Positions 47,100-55,791 of a stretch of DNA of 64,000 bases are shown piece by piece. The stretch covers positions 310,001-374,000 of the forward strand of contig NZ_FMZI01000003.1 in the NCBI RefSeq assembly GCF_900101505.1. The letters are read 5' to 3'. The notes under the pieces are model-generated. The model saw nothing but the letters and a program-made list of their open reading frames with translations. It searched no databases and had not been told where the DNA came from. Source of the DNA: Antarctobacter albus. GTDB taxonomy: Bacteria; Pseudomonadota; Alphaproteobacteria; Rhodobacterales; Rhodobacteraceae. Each line of letters begins with the position of its first letter. Position 1 is the first letter of the stretch. The position numbers and the translations under genes were made by a program.

Positions 47100-47121
47100 G
47101 TACGTTTTGTACAAAACGTAC
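47100..47121. repeat. Perfect 22-bp AT-centred palindrome in a convergent gap
   Basis: The half-site GTACGTTTTGT is followed at once by its exact complement. Further TTTGTAC (47086-47092) and GTACAAA (47118-47124) words sit beside it. The gap lies between two converging gene ends, so it is not an ordinary promoter operator, and with no GC stem it is not a terminator. Confidence 0.75.
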
Positions 47122-47136
47122 AAACCGCGACGGGGG

Positions 47137-47826
47137 TCAGACGCCCAGGTAGCGGTGCGCCAGTTCCGGGTCCAAGCCATCCAGCGCCCCGGTCCAGGCC
47201 GTGCGCCCCCGGTTCAGGATCACCGCCCGGTCAGAGACCTGCGTCAGTTCCTTCAGGCTCTTGTCGATGATCAGAATGGCCATGCCCGTCTCTCGCTTAA
47301 GCTGGCTGATGGCCTCCCAGATTTCCTGCCGGATCAGCGGTGCCAGCCCCTCTGTCGCCTCGTCCAGGATCAGCAGGCGCGGGTTCGTCATCAGCGCCCG
47401 GCCGATCGCCAGCATCTGCTGTTCCCCTCCCGACAGCGACCGCGCCACCTGTGTCCGGCGTTCGCCCAGGCGCGGAAACAACATGCCCACCTTGCCCATG
47501 TCCCAGGGGCCGGGACGGGCGGCGGCGGTCAGGTTCTCCTGCACCGTCAGGTCCGCGAAACAGCGCCGCCCCTCGGGCACCAGACCAATCCCCAGCCGCG
47601 CGGCGCGGTGCGCGGGAAGACGGCGCAAGTCCTTGCCGTCAAAAGAAATATCCCCCTCGGCGCGCAGCAGGCGGCAGATGCATTTCACCGTGGTCGTCTT
47701 GCCCATGCCGTTGCGCCCCATCAGCGCCACGACCTCGCCCGAGGCGACCTGAAGGTCGACCCCGAACAGCGCCTGGCTGGCGCCGTAGGTGGCTTTCAGC
47801 CCTTCGACCTGCAAGAGCGCGCTCAT
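47137..47826 (-). CDS. livF: Branched-chain amino-acid ABC transporter ATPase LivF
   Basis: 229-aa ATP-binding subunit. Walker A GRNGMGKTT, signature LSGGEQQM and Walker B LLILDEATEGLAP, the last typical of LivF. It overlaps livG by 4 bases and is the last gene of the operon. Confidence 0.93.
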   Translation of the reverse strand: MSALLQVEGLKATYGASQALFGVDLQVASGEVVALMGRNGMGKTTTVKCICRLLRAEGDISFDGKDLRRLPAHRAARLGIGLVPEGRRCFADLTVQENLTAAARPGPWDMGKVGMLFPRLGERRTQVARSLSGGEQQMLAIGRALMTNPRLLILDEATEGLAPLIRQEIWEAISQLKRETGMAILIIDKSLKELTQVSDRAVILNRGRTAWTGALDGLDPELAHRYLGV

Positions 47827-48572
47827 GCTTCGTCCCCCAGGTAGGCTTCGCGCACGGCCTTGTCGCGGCGGATTTCCCCGACCGTTCCACTGGCGATCAC
47901 GCGGCCATAGACCAGCACGCTGACCCGGTCGGCCAGCGCAAAGACCGCGTCCATGTCATGCTCCACCAGCAGGATCGGCGCCTGCGCCCGCAGCCCGTCC
48001 AGAAAGCCGGTCAGTTGCGCCGAGCCCTCGGTGCCCAGGCCCGCCATCGGCTCGTCCATGACAAAGGCGCGCGGTTCCAGCGTCAGCGCCACCGCCACCT
48101 CCAGCTTGCGCCGCTCGCCATGCGACAGCTCTGCCGCCCGCATCGCCCGTTGCCCGGCCAGTCCGACCCGCTCCAGCGCCGCCTCGGCCCGGTCCCGGAT
48201 CGCCCGGTCGCGCAGCACCGGGCGGAACATGCCAAAGGGGCGGCCCTGCGCGCCAAGCGCCCCCAGCGCGACGTTCTGAAGAACCGTGTCCTCCATTGCC
48301 AACTGACTGATCTGAAAGGTTCTTGCCAACCCGGCGCGGGCGCGGGCCTGCACCGGCAGGCCGGTGACATCCCGGCCATCCAGCACCACCTGCCCGGCAT
48401 CCGGGGCCAGCGCACCGCTGATCTGCGCGATCAGCGTCGACTTTCCGGCGCCGTTCGGACCGATGATGGCATGGATCTCTCCGGCGCGCAGCGAGATCGA
48501 GACGTCATCCGTCGCCTGCAGGGCGCCGAACGCCTTGCGCAGGTCCCTGGTTTCCAGAACCGCCTCAGCCAT
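47823..48572 (-). CDS. livG: Branched-chain amino-acid ABC transporter ATPase LivG
   Basis: 249-aa second ATP-binding subunit. Walker A GPNGAGKST, signature LSHGERRKLEVA (the LivG form) and Walker B AFVMDEPMAGLG. It overlaps livM by 8 bases. The signature LSHGERR rather than LSGGQ is normal for LivG. Confidence 0.93.
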   Translation of the reverse strand: MAEAVLETRDLRKAFGALQATDDVSISLRAGEIHAIIGPNGAGKSTLIAQISGALAPDAGQVVLDGRDVTGLPVQARARAGLARTFQISQLAMEDTVLQNVALGALGAQGRPFGMFRPVLRDRAIRDRAEAALERVGLAGQRAMRAAELSHGERRKLEVAVALTLEPRAFVMDEPMAGLGTEGSAQLTGFLDGLRAQAPILLVEHDMDAVFALADRVSVLVYGRVIASGTVGEIRRDKAVREAYLGDEA

Positions 48573-49548
48573 GCGCCCGCGCCTTTCCGGCGATCAACCC
48601 GATGACGCCGCCGCGTCCGAACAGAACGATGACCAGCAACAGCAGGCCGAACCAGATGTGCCAATAGTCGGACCAGCCGCCGATGTAATGTTCCAGAACC
48701 ACGAAGAGGCAGGCGCCGACGACTGGGCCGAACAGGCGCGCTGTGCCGCCGATGATGATGAAGACGATGAACTCTCCGGACAGTTGCCAGCTGAACATGG
48801 TGGGCGAGACAAAGCGGTTGAGGTCTGCGAACAGCGCTCCTGCCAGCCCGGTGATCGCCCCCGAGATCGTGAAGGCCACAAGGCGCAGGCGGAACGGGTC
48901 CAGCCCCACGGCGCGCACCCGGTCGGGCACCTGACGCGCCGCGTTCAGCGCAAGGCCGAAGCGCGAGCGCGCCAGCGCACCGTTGAACCCCAGCGCCAGC
49001 ACAAGTGCCGCAAGGCAAAGGCCGTAAAACTGGATCGGGATCAAGGTGTTGAGGCCGGGAAACCCGTTGCGGACATAGATCGACATGCCGTCCTCGCCGC
49101 CGTAGGCGGACCAGGAAATCGCGAAATAGTAGAACATCTGCCCGAAGGCGAGCGTGATCATGATGAAATAGACGCCGCTGGTGCGCAGCGACAGCAGGCC
49201 GATGACCAGTGCCGCCAGCGCTGAGGCGATCACTGCCACCAGCCAGATCACCGGCATGGATTTGGTGCCCTCGATCAGGAAGGGCGCCTCCATCAGCGGC
49301 ATGTAATTCTGCGCGTGAAAGGCGAGAATGCCCATCGCATAGCCCCCGATGCCGAAAAACACCGCGTGGCCAAGGCTGACGAGCCCGCCGATCCCCAGGG
49401 CGATGTTCAGCCCCACCGCCGCCAGCGACAGGATCACGGCGCGGGTGGCCAGCGTGATGGTAAAGGGCTCATCCGCCAGATGTGCGTAGATTGGCAGCGC
49501 GACGAGGCCTGCCAGAACGGCGAGATTGAACAGGGTCTCGCGGGTCAT
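48565..49548 (-). CDS. livM: Branched-chain amino-acid ABC transporter permease LivM
   Basis: 327-aa inner-membrane permease with about nine helices. The conserved LGIGGLVSLGHAVFFGIGGYA segment is present and SGEFIVFIIIGG lies near the C-terminus. The start overlaps livH by 4 bases. Confidence 0.93.
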   Translation of the reverse strand: MTRETLFNLAVLAGLVALPIYAHLADEPFTITLATRAVILSLAAVGLNIALGIGGLVSLGHAVFFGIGGYAMGILAFHAQNYMPLMEAPFLIEGTKSMPVIWLVAVIASALAALVIGLLSLRTSGVYFIMITLAFGQMFYYFAISWSAYGGEDGMSIYVRNGFPGLNTLIPIQFYGLCLAALVLALGFNGALARSRFGLALNAARQVPDRVRAVGLDPFRLRLVAFTISGAITGLAGALFADLNRFVSPTMFSWQLSGEFIVFIIIGGTARLFGPVVGACLFVVLEHYIGGWSDYWHIWFGLLLLVIVLFGRGGVIGLIAGKARAHG

Positions 49549-50465
49549 GCGCGTGCTCCGAACAGGCCCGTCGGGCGCCAGACCAGGACCACGGCCATCA
49601 GGATGTAGATCGCCATCGAGGAGAGCGAGGCGCCGGTCTGGGTGGCGGCGGCGGGGGCCATGAAGAGCTTGAAGAGTTCGGGCAGGAAAACCGAGCCCAG
49701 CGTGTCCGTCAGTCCCACCAGCAGGGCGCCTACAAGCGCGCCCTTGATCGAGCCGATACCGCCGATCACGATGGTGACAAAGGCCAGGATCAGAACGGGT
49801 TCGCCCATGCCCACCTGCACCGACTGGATCGCGCCCACCAGCGCACCGGCCAGTCCCGCCAGCGCCGCGCCGAGCGCAAAGATGAAGGTATAGAGCCGGT
49901 CGATATCGACACCCAGCGCGGCGATCATCTCGCGGTCGTTTTCGCCGGCGCGGATCTGCACGCCGATCCGGGTCCGGGCGATCAGCCAGAAGAGACCCGC
50001 CGCCACGGCAAGACCGGCGAGGATCAGCGTCAGCCGGTACAGCGGATACTCGATGCCGCCGGGCAGGGTCACGGGGCCGGACAGCGCATCCGGCACGTCG
50101 AGGTAGAGCGGAAATGAGCCAAAGACCCAGCGGGTGCCTTCCGAAAAGACGAGGATCAGCGCAAAGGTGGCCAGCACCTGGTCAAGGTGGTCGCGATCGT
50201 AGAGCCGCCGGATCACCACCAATTCGATCAATGCGCCGGCCGCCGAGGCGCCCGCCAGCGCGGCCACCAGTCCCAGCGCGAAGGACCCGGTTGCCGCCGC
50301 CGCCGCCGCCGCACAAAAGGCGCCCACCATGTAGAGCGAGCCATGCGCCAGGTTGATCAACCCCATGACGCCGAAGATCAGCGTCAGCCCGGCCGCCATG
50401 AGGAAAAGCATGATGCCGGATTGCAGACCGTTCAGGATCTGCTCGAGGATCAGGGTGGTTGTCAT
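49545..50465 (-). CDS. livH: Branched-chain amino-acid ABC transporter permease LivH
   Basis: 306-aa permease with about eight helices. LIFGVMGLINLAHGSLYMVG is the family's diagnostic N-terminal segment, and IVIGGIGSIKGALVGALLVG lies near residue 235. It is separated from livK by 54 bases that contain a GC palindrome. Confidence 0.93.
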   Translation of the reverse strand: MTTTLILEQILNGLQSGIMLFLMAAGLTLIFGVMGLINLAHGSLYMVGAFCAAAAAAATGSFALGLVAALAGASAAGALIELVVIRRLYDRDHLDQVLATFALILVFSEGTRWVFGSFPLYLDVPDALSGPVTLPGGIEYPLYRLTLILAGLAVAAGLFWLIARTRIGVQIRAGENDREMIAALGVDIDRLYTFIFALGAALAGLAGALVGAIQSVQVGMGEPVLILAFVTIVIGGIGSIKGALVGALLVGLTDTLGSVFLPELFKLFMAPAAATQTGASLSSMAIYILMAVVLVWRPTGLFGARA

Positions 50466-50486
50466 GGGGAATGTCGTTGGGTCGGA

Positions 50487-50509
50487 CGCCCCGGGACGGC
50501 CCCGGGGCG
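50487..50509. repeat. GC palindrome between livK and livH
   Basis: CGCCCCGGG-ACGGC-CCCGGGGCG: perfect 9-base arms, in the spacer between the livK stop and livH start; same design as the palindromes of the pyrimidine island. Confidence 0.7.
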
Positions 50510-50519
50510 TACAGGTGTG

Positions 50520-51656
50520 TTACATCTTGCAGTCGTCGACGTAGGCGTTTGCGCGGTCTTCCATCGCGGTGGCGACGATCTTGTTGGTATAGATGTCGCC
50601 TTCCTTGATGACCTCGCGAACGTAGACGTTCTGGATCGGGTGGTTGTTGGCCGCGAAGGAGAATTCACCCCGCACGCTGTCGAACTCTGCCGCCTTGAGA
50701 GCTGCACCGAAACCGGCCTCGTCCGAGATATCGGCCTTGTCCAGCGCCGAGAGCATCAGGTTGGCTGTGTCATAGCCCTGCGCCGCGTAGATCGACGGAA
50801 GGCGGTCGTATTTCGCCTGGAATGCCTCGACGAAGGCGGCATTGGCGGCGTTGTCCAGATCCTTGGACCAGGTCGAGGAGTTCTTGACCCCCAGTGCCGC
50901 GTCGCCCACCGCCTGCAGGATGCCCTGGTCAAAACTGAACGCCGGACCGACCAGCGGCAGGTCCACGCCCGAGTCCGCGTATTGCTTGAGGAAGGAGATG
51001 CCCATGCCGCCGGGCAGGAAGAAGAAGACGGAATCCGCGCCGCTGGCCCGGATCTGGGCGATTTCTGCGGCATAGTCGGTCTGGCCCAGCTTGGTATAGA
51101 CCTCGCCCGCCAGGTCACCCTCGTAGAAGCGCTTGAAGCCGGTCAGGCTGTCCTGGCCCGCCGGATAGTTGGGCGCAAGGATGAAGGTGTTCTTGAACCC
51201 GGCCTGCGTCGCATAGGCGCCCGCGCCCTCGTGCAGGTTGTCGTTCTGGTAGGAGACCGAGAAATACCTGGCATTGCAGCCCCGCCCAGCCAGTTGCGCC
51301 GGCGCGGCGTTGGTCGAGAGATAGAACTTGCCCTGAGCCGTGGCCGAGGGCACCACCGCCATCGCGAGGTTGGACCAGACGATGCCGGTCAGCAGGTCGA
51401 CCTTTTCCGACTGGATCATCTTGTCGGCCAGCTGCACCGCCACGTCGGGTTTGCGCTGGTCGTCCTCGATGACCACCTCGATGTCGGTCCGCCCCGATTG
51501 TTCGATGGCCAGCATGAAGCCGTCGCGCGTGTCGATGCCCAGGCTTGCGCCACCGCCGGACAGCGTGGTGATCATGCCCACCTTGACCTCGGCCGCGGCC
51601 GGCAGGGCCAGGGCGGCGCAGAGCAGCCCGCCCATCGTCAATGTCTTGAGACTCAT
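50520..51656 (-). CDS. livK: Amino-acid/amide ABC transporter substrate-binding protein LivK type
   Basis: 378-aa periplasmic binding protein (Peripla_BP_6). Signal peptide residues 1-22 (ends AALALPAAAEV). EVKVGMITTLSGGGASLGIDTRDGF is the ligand-domain start, shown here in part as VGMITTLSGGGASLG. The pair of cysteines in RGCNARYF and VDDCKM may form a disulfide. The ligand could be branched-chain amino acids, amides or aromatic acids. Directly follows the small Lrp-like gene. Confidence 0.92.
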   Translation of the reverse strand: MSLKTLTMGGLLCAALALPAAAEVKVGMITTLSGGGASLGIDTRDGFMLAIEQSGRTDIEVVIEDDQRKPDVAVQLADKMIQSEKVDLLTGIVWSNLAMAVVPSATAQGKFYLSTNAAPAQLAGRGCNARYFSVSYQNDNLHEGAGAYATQAGFKNTFILAPNYPAGQDSLTGFKRFYEGDLAGEVYTKLGQTDYAAEIAQIRASGADSVFFFLPGGMGISFLKQYADSGVDLPLVGPAFSFDQGILQAVGDAALGVKNSSTWSKDLDNAANAAFVEAFQAKYDRLPSIYAAQGYDTANLMLSALDKADISDEAGFGAALKAAEFDSVRGEFSFAANNHPIQNVYVREVIKEGDIYTNKIVATAMEDRANAYVDDCKM

Positions 51657-51679
51657 GGAATTCTCCCGGTTGTCAGATG

Positions 51680-51916
51680 TCAGAACGCGCGGAACGTCAG
51701 CGTCGTCAGCGTGCGTTCGATCCCGTCGATGTCCAGCAGGTTGTCGTTGATGAATTTGCCCGTGTCCTCTTCCTTTGGGATGTAGATCTTGAGGAGCAGG
51801 TCATACTCGCCGCTGGTCGAGTAGAGCTCGGAATGGATTTCGCGCAGGGCGATGTCGCCGGCCACGCGATAGGCGGTGCCGGGGCGGCATCGGATCTGGA
51901 CGAATACGCAGTTCAT
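51680..51916 (-). CDS. Stand-alone Lrp/AsnC ligand-binding (RAM) domain protein
   Basis: 78 aa corresponding to only the C-terminal RAM domain of Lrp regulators: MNCVFVQIRCRPGTAYRVA, the SGEYDLLLKIYIP strand and a C-terminal TLTTLTFRAF. No DNA-binding helix-turn-helix. GGAGGG lies just before the ATG. It is the first gene of the liv operon (23 bases before livK) and may sense the transported amino acid or pair with a full-length Lrp protein; that is inference. Confidence 0.85.
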   Translation of the reverse strand: MNCVFVQIRCRPGTAYRVAGDIALREIHSELYSTSGEYDLLLKIYIPKEEDTGKFINDNLLDIDGIERTLTTLTFRAF

Positions 51917-52046
51917 GGAACCCTCCTTTCCGGTCGTGCGCCGACTAGACCCGATATCGCGCCATGATTCCAGCCCTTTGACAGGCTCTTGCGCGGAACG
52001 GTCTGCGCGGCGAGAGTGACAGGGATGTCTGCAGGGGAGAAAGCCA

Positions 52047-52832
52047 GTGACCGAACAACTTGCAGGGGGTGCGGCGTTCCCGGACCTGCGCGGCACGTCG
52101 GTCTTCATCACCGGCGGCGGCGCGGGGATCGGGGCCGCGCTGACCGAGGCTTTTCTTGAACAGGGGGCCCGGGTTGCCTTTTGCCAGCGGTCGGACGTGA
52201 CGGTGTTCTGCGACCGGATGGAAACACGGCACGGCAACCGACCGCTGTTCCTGCAATGCGACGTCACGGATGAACCCGCTCTGCGCGCCGCGATGGCCGA
52301 GGCCGCCAGCGAACACGGCCCGATTACCGTGCTGGTCAACAACGCCGCCAACGACACCCGCCATGACACGCTGGATATCAGTTCCGACGAATGGGACGAT
52401 CTGATCGCGGTCAACCTGAAAAGCTATTTCCTGACCACGCAGATCGCCGTGCCCGGTATGATGGAGGCGGGCGGCGGCGCCATCGTCAATTTCAGTTCGA
52501 TCAGCTACATGCTGGGCATGGCAGAGATGACGGCCTATACCACCGCCAACGGCGGGATCACCGCCATGACGCGGGGCCACGCGCGCGAATTCGGCCGCGA
52601 TGGCATCCGCGTCAATGCGGTTGCGCCCGGATGGGTGCTGACGGAACGCCAGTTGCGGCTCTGGGCTTCGCCCGAGGCGCTGGACGACTTCCTGACCAAG
52701 CAGTGTCTTGGCCGTCACCTGGAACCGGCGGATCTTGCCGGACCCGTGCTGTTCCTGGCCTCGCAGGCCAGCGCCATGATCACCGGACAATGCCTTGCCG
52801 TCGATGGCGGGGTTGTCACCACCGCCGCCTGA
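52047..52832 (+). CDS. Short-chain dehydrogenase/reductase-like protein with altered active site
   Basis: 261-aa SDR fold. Nucleotide loop TGGGAGIG (residues 22-29), NNAAN at 98-102 and the usual S151/Y164 pair are present, but the Y-xxx-K motif reads Y164-TTA-N168: the catalytic lysine is an asparagine. GTG start follows a purine-rich GGGGAGAAAG. It is followed after 10 bases by an SMP-30 lactonase; such pairs oxidise sugars to lactones and hydrolyse them. With N168 the oxidation step may be slow or lost. Confidence 0.85.
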   Translation: MTEQLAGGAAFPDLRGTSVFITGGGAGIGAALTEAFLEQGARVAFCQRSDVTVFCDRMETRHGNRPLFLQCDVTDEPALRAAMAEAASEHGPITVLVNNAANDTRHDTLDISSDEWDDLIAVNLKSYFLTTQIAVPGMMEAGGGAIVNFSSISYMLGMAEMTAYTTANGGITAMTRGHAREFGRDGIRVNAVAPGWVLTERQLRLWASPEALDDFLTKQCLGRHLEPADLAGPVLFLASQASAMITGQCLAVDGGVVTTAA

Positions 52833-52842
52833 AGGATCGAAG

Positions 52843-53694
52843 ATGACCCAACCCGCCACGCTTTCCGCCACCCGCTGCACCCTTGGCGAAGGGGCGTTGT
52901 GGCACCCGGACCGGAACAGCTTTCTGTGGTTCGACATCCTGGGTCACCGGCTGTACGAGCACGACGGGCAACAGGAACGTCACTGGCAGTTCGACCGGGC
53001 GGTGTCGGCGGCGGGTATTGTGGACGCCAAGCGCCTGCTGATCGCCTCCGAGCGGGACCTGTTCCTGTTCGATCTCGACGTCGCCACCGAATCCCGTCTT
53101 TGCGATCTCGAAGCCGACAATCCCGTCACGCGGTCCAACGATGGCCGTGCTGATCCGCTGGGTGGGTTCTGGATCGGGACGATGGGCTACGCGGGGGAAA
53201 CCGGCGCCGGGGCGATCTATCGCTGGTACAAGGGAGAGCTGCGCAGGCTCTTTGCCCCGATCAGCATTCCCAACGCGATCTGTTTCGCCCCTGATGGTGG
53301 GCAGGCCTATTTCACGGACACGCCGACCGGGGTGATCCGCCGCGTCGCGCTGGATGCCGAGGGCTGGCCCACGGGCGATCCTGAGGACTGGCTGGACCTG
53401 CGGCCCGAGGGGCTGAACCCCGACGGTGCCGTGACGGATGCCGAGGGCAACTTCTGGAATGCGCAATGGGAGGCAAGCCGCGTCGCCTGTTATGCGCCGG
53501 ACGGGCGTTTCCTGCGCGCACTGGACCTGCCGACGCCGCAGACGACCTGCCCGGCCTTCGGCGGACCGGAGTTCACCCGGCTGATGGTCACCTCTGCCGC
53601 CGAAGGCCGCCCGGATGAGGACAGGGTGGCAGGGAACACCTTTGTTTTTGAAACGGACGCGCAGGGCAGGGCAGAACCGCGCGTTCTTGTCTGA
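52843..53694 (+). CDS. SMP-30/gluconolactonase-family lactonase
   Basis: 283-aa beta-propeller lactonase. Metal ligands by family: E in CTLGEGALWHP, N in SIPNAICFAPDG and the NPDGAVTDAEG segment. Start ATG 52843. The order SDR then SMP-30 resembles sugar-oxidation operons (L-arabinose or galactose type). It is unlike the other SMP-30 gene at 30165 in length and sequence. Confidence 0.88.
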   Translation: MTQPATLSATRCTLGEGALWHPDRNSFLWFDILGHRLYEHDGQQERHWQFDRAVSAAGIVDAKRLLIASERDLFLFDLDVATESRLCDLEADNPVTRSNDGRADPLGGFWIGTMGYAGETGAGAIYRWYKGELRRLFAPISIPNAICFAPDGGQAYFTDTPTGVIRRVALDAEGWPTGDPEDWLDLRPEGLNPDGAVTDAEGNFWNAQWEASRVACYAPDGRFLRALDLPTPQTTCPAFGGPEFTRLMVTSAAEGRPDEDRVAGNTFVFETDAQGRAEPRVLV

Positions 53695-53726
53695 CCCCGT
53701 CCCCGATGACCTACAGGGATTTGACA

Positions 53727-54224
53727 ATGTCCACATCCATCCATCGCGACCAGCTGCGCCCCGGAGAAACCCTTGCCGAGTTTCCGCCCGCCACCGACGC
53801 GGGCTTGCGTTTCATCGGCCGGATCGAGACGCCTTTCAGGGTGCGCGCCGATTGCCCCCGGCAGGGCGACCCCGAGACTGGCCCGGACTGCACCGTGACC
53901 CTCGATCCGGTCTATGCGCCCGCGCTGGACGGGATCGAACAATTCGAGTTCATCGAACTGCTCTACTGGCTGCATGAGGCCCGGCGCGACCTGCTCACCC
54001 AAAGCCCCAAGGCCGATGGCCGGACACGCGGCACCTTTTCGCTGCGCAGCCCGCTGCGTCCCAACCCCATCGGAACAAGTATCGTCCGGCTGATCGAACG
54101 CGACGGTCCCCGGCTGATCGTGCGCGGGCTGGATTGCCTGTCCGGAACGCCGCTGCTCGACGTGAAACCCTATCGCTGCGATTTTGCCGTGCAGGCCCGC
54201 GCCAAGCCGGGCGTCTCAACTTGA
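53727..54224 (+). CDS. trmO: tRNA (N6-threonylcarbamoyladenosine37-N6)-methyltransferase TrmO (TsaA family)
   Basis: 165-aa single-domain enzyme of the TsaA/YaeB beta-barrel family. Conserved segments FIGRIETPF, RGTFSLRSPLRPNPIGTS and GLDCLSGTPLLDVKPY are present. It methylates t6A at position 37 of some tRNAs using SAM. I chose ATG 53727, preceded by CAGGGA, over ATG 53706. Its 3' end overlaps the convergent acyl-CoA synthetase gene by 9 bases. Confidence 0.88.
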   Translation: MSTSIHRDQLRPGETLAEFPPATDAGLRFIGRIETPFRVRADCPRQGDPETGPDCTVTLDPVYAPALDGIEQFEFIELLYWLHEARRDLLTQSPKADGRTRGTFSLRSPLRPNPIGTSIVRLIERDGPRLIVRGLDCLSGTPLLDVKPYRCDFAVQARAKPGVST

Positions 54225-55727
54225 GAATAGCCCCGCGAAACGCTCGCGCAGGGCGGCTTTCTGAACCTTGCCCATCGTGTTGCGCGGCAGGGCGTCGATG
54301 ACCTCCATGTGGCGGGGATGCTTGAACCGGGCCAGTTTCGCCGAGACCTCGGCGTCGATGGCGTCAAGGTCGGGCGTCTGGCCGGGTTCAGGAACGATGA
54401 CTGCCACCGGGGTCTCTCCGAAATCCGGATGAGGCACGCCGACCACGGCGCTTTCCAGCACGCCCGGTTGGTCGTCCAGCAGTTCCTCGATCTCCTTGGG
54501 GTAGATGTTGAACCCGCCCGAGATGATCAGGTCCTTGCCGCGTCCGACGATGGTGACATAGCCATCCTCGCTCATCTGGGCGAGATCGCCGGTGATGAAA
54601 AAGCCGTTCTCGCGCAGCTCGGCGGCGGTCTTTTCCGGCATCTGCCAGTAGCCCTGAAACACGTTCGGGCCGCGTACCTCGAGCATGCCGATCTCGCCGC
54701 GCGGCAGTTCGGTGCCGGCCTCGTCGCAGACCTTGGCCTCGACCCCCGGCAGGGGCAGGCCCACGGTGCCGGCGCGCCTGTCACCGTCATAGGGGTTCGA
54801 GGTGCTCATGTTGGTTTCGGTCATGCCGTAGCGTTCCAGGATGCGGTGGCCGGTGCGGGCTTCGAACTGGCGATGCGTTTCGGCAAGCAGGGGCGCCGAG
54901 CCGGAGATGAACAGACGCATGTCGCCCGCAACCTCGACGCCAAAGCGCGGGTTGTCCAACAGGCGGGTGTAGAAGGTCGGCACCCCCATCAGGCTGGTCG
55001 CCCTGGGCATCCAGTCGATCAGCGCGTCGGTGTCCAGTTTCGGGAAAAACACCATCGTGCCGCCCGCCGCCAGCATCACGTTGGTCGCCACGAACAACCC
55101 GTGGGTGTGAAAGATCGGCAACGCGTGCAGCAGCACGTCGTCCCTGGTGAACCGCCAGAGGTCGACCAGGGTCAGAGCGTTGGACAAGAGGTTGTCCTGG
55201 CTCAGCATCGCACCCTTGGAGCGGCCCGTGGTACCCGAGGTGTAGAGAAAGGCGGCAATGTCATCGCTTGCGCGCGGTTCGACGGGGGCCTCTTCGGGGG
55301 CTGCGTCTGCCCGTTCGGCCAAGGTGCCGGCCCCATCCGGACCCAATGTTTCGCAATGGGCGCCGCAGCGCGCGGCAACCTCGCCCAGCAGGCGGGCGTC
55401 GGCCGGGTCGCAGACCAGCACTCGCGCGCCCGAGTTCTCGACGAAATAGGCGATCTCGTCCCCGGTGTAGCCGGTGTTCAGCGGCAGAAAGACAATCCCG
55501 GCCTGGATGCAGCCAAAGACCAGGGCCAGCGCGTCGGCGCATTTTTCGACCTGCAAGGCCAGCCGGTCGCCGGGTTCCAGCCCCAGTTCGCGCAGCGCCC
55601 CGGAGAACTGGGCCACGCGCGCGGTGAACCCGGCATAGCTGATCTGCCCACCGTCCGGGAGGTGCAGAAAGACAGAGCTGTTCGCGGTCTGATGACCAAG
55701 GAGCGTGTCGTAAAGCGGATTGGACAT
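54216..55727 (-). CDS. matB: Malonyl-CoA synthetase
   Basis: 503-aa AMP-forming acyl-CoA ligase that follows rhizobial MatB along its whole length: AAFLYTSGTTGRSKGAMLSQ, HALPIFHTHGLFVATNV, RYGMTETNMSTSNPYDGDR, GRGKDLIISGGFNIYPKEIE and the C-terminal RNTMGKVQK with the adenylation lysine. It activates malonate, perhaps methylmalonate. No malonyl-CoA decarboxylase or malonate transporter is nearby. Start chosen at 55727 (MSNPLYDTLL), with AGGAG upstream. Confidence 0.92.
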   Translation of the reverse strand: MSNPLYDTLLGHQTANSSVFLHLPDGGQISYAGFTARVAQFSGALRELGLEPGDRLALQVEKCADALALVFGCIQAGIVFLPLNTGYTGDEIAYFVENSGARVLVCDPADARLLGEVAARCGAHCETLGPDGAGTLAERADAAPEEAPVEPRASDDIAAFLYTSGTTGRSKGAMLSQDNLLSNALTLVDLWRFTRDDVLLHALPIFHTHGLFVATNVMLAAGGTMVFFPKLDTDALIDWMPRATSLMGVPTFYTRLLDNPRFGVEVAGDMRLFISGSAPLLAETHRQFEARTGHRILERYGMTETNMSTSNPYDGDRRAGTVGLPLPGVEAKVCDEAGTELPRGEIGMLEVRGPNVFQGYWQMPEKTAAELRENGFFITGDLAQMSEDGYVTIVGRGKDLIISGGFNIYPKEIEELLDDQPGVLESAVVGVPHPDFGETPVAVIVPEPGQTPDLDAIDAEVSAKLARFKHPRHMEVIDALPRNTMGKVQKAALRERFAGLFSS

Positions 55728-55791
55728 TGGGCTCTCCTGCTGCGCTGGCCCCTCGTGTTTAAACGCAGCGTGCACAGGGGGTAAAGCGGGC

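Noticed and set aside
47100-47121. Reading the 22-bp palindrome as a terminator
   Set aside because: The stem is AT-rich, has no natural loop and no T-run beyond its own bases.
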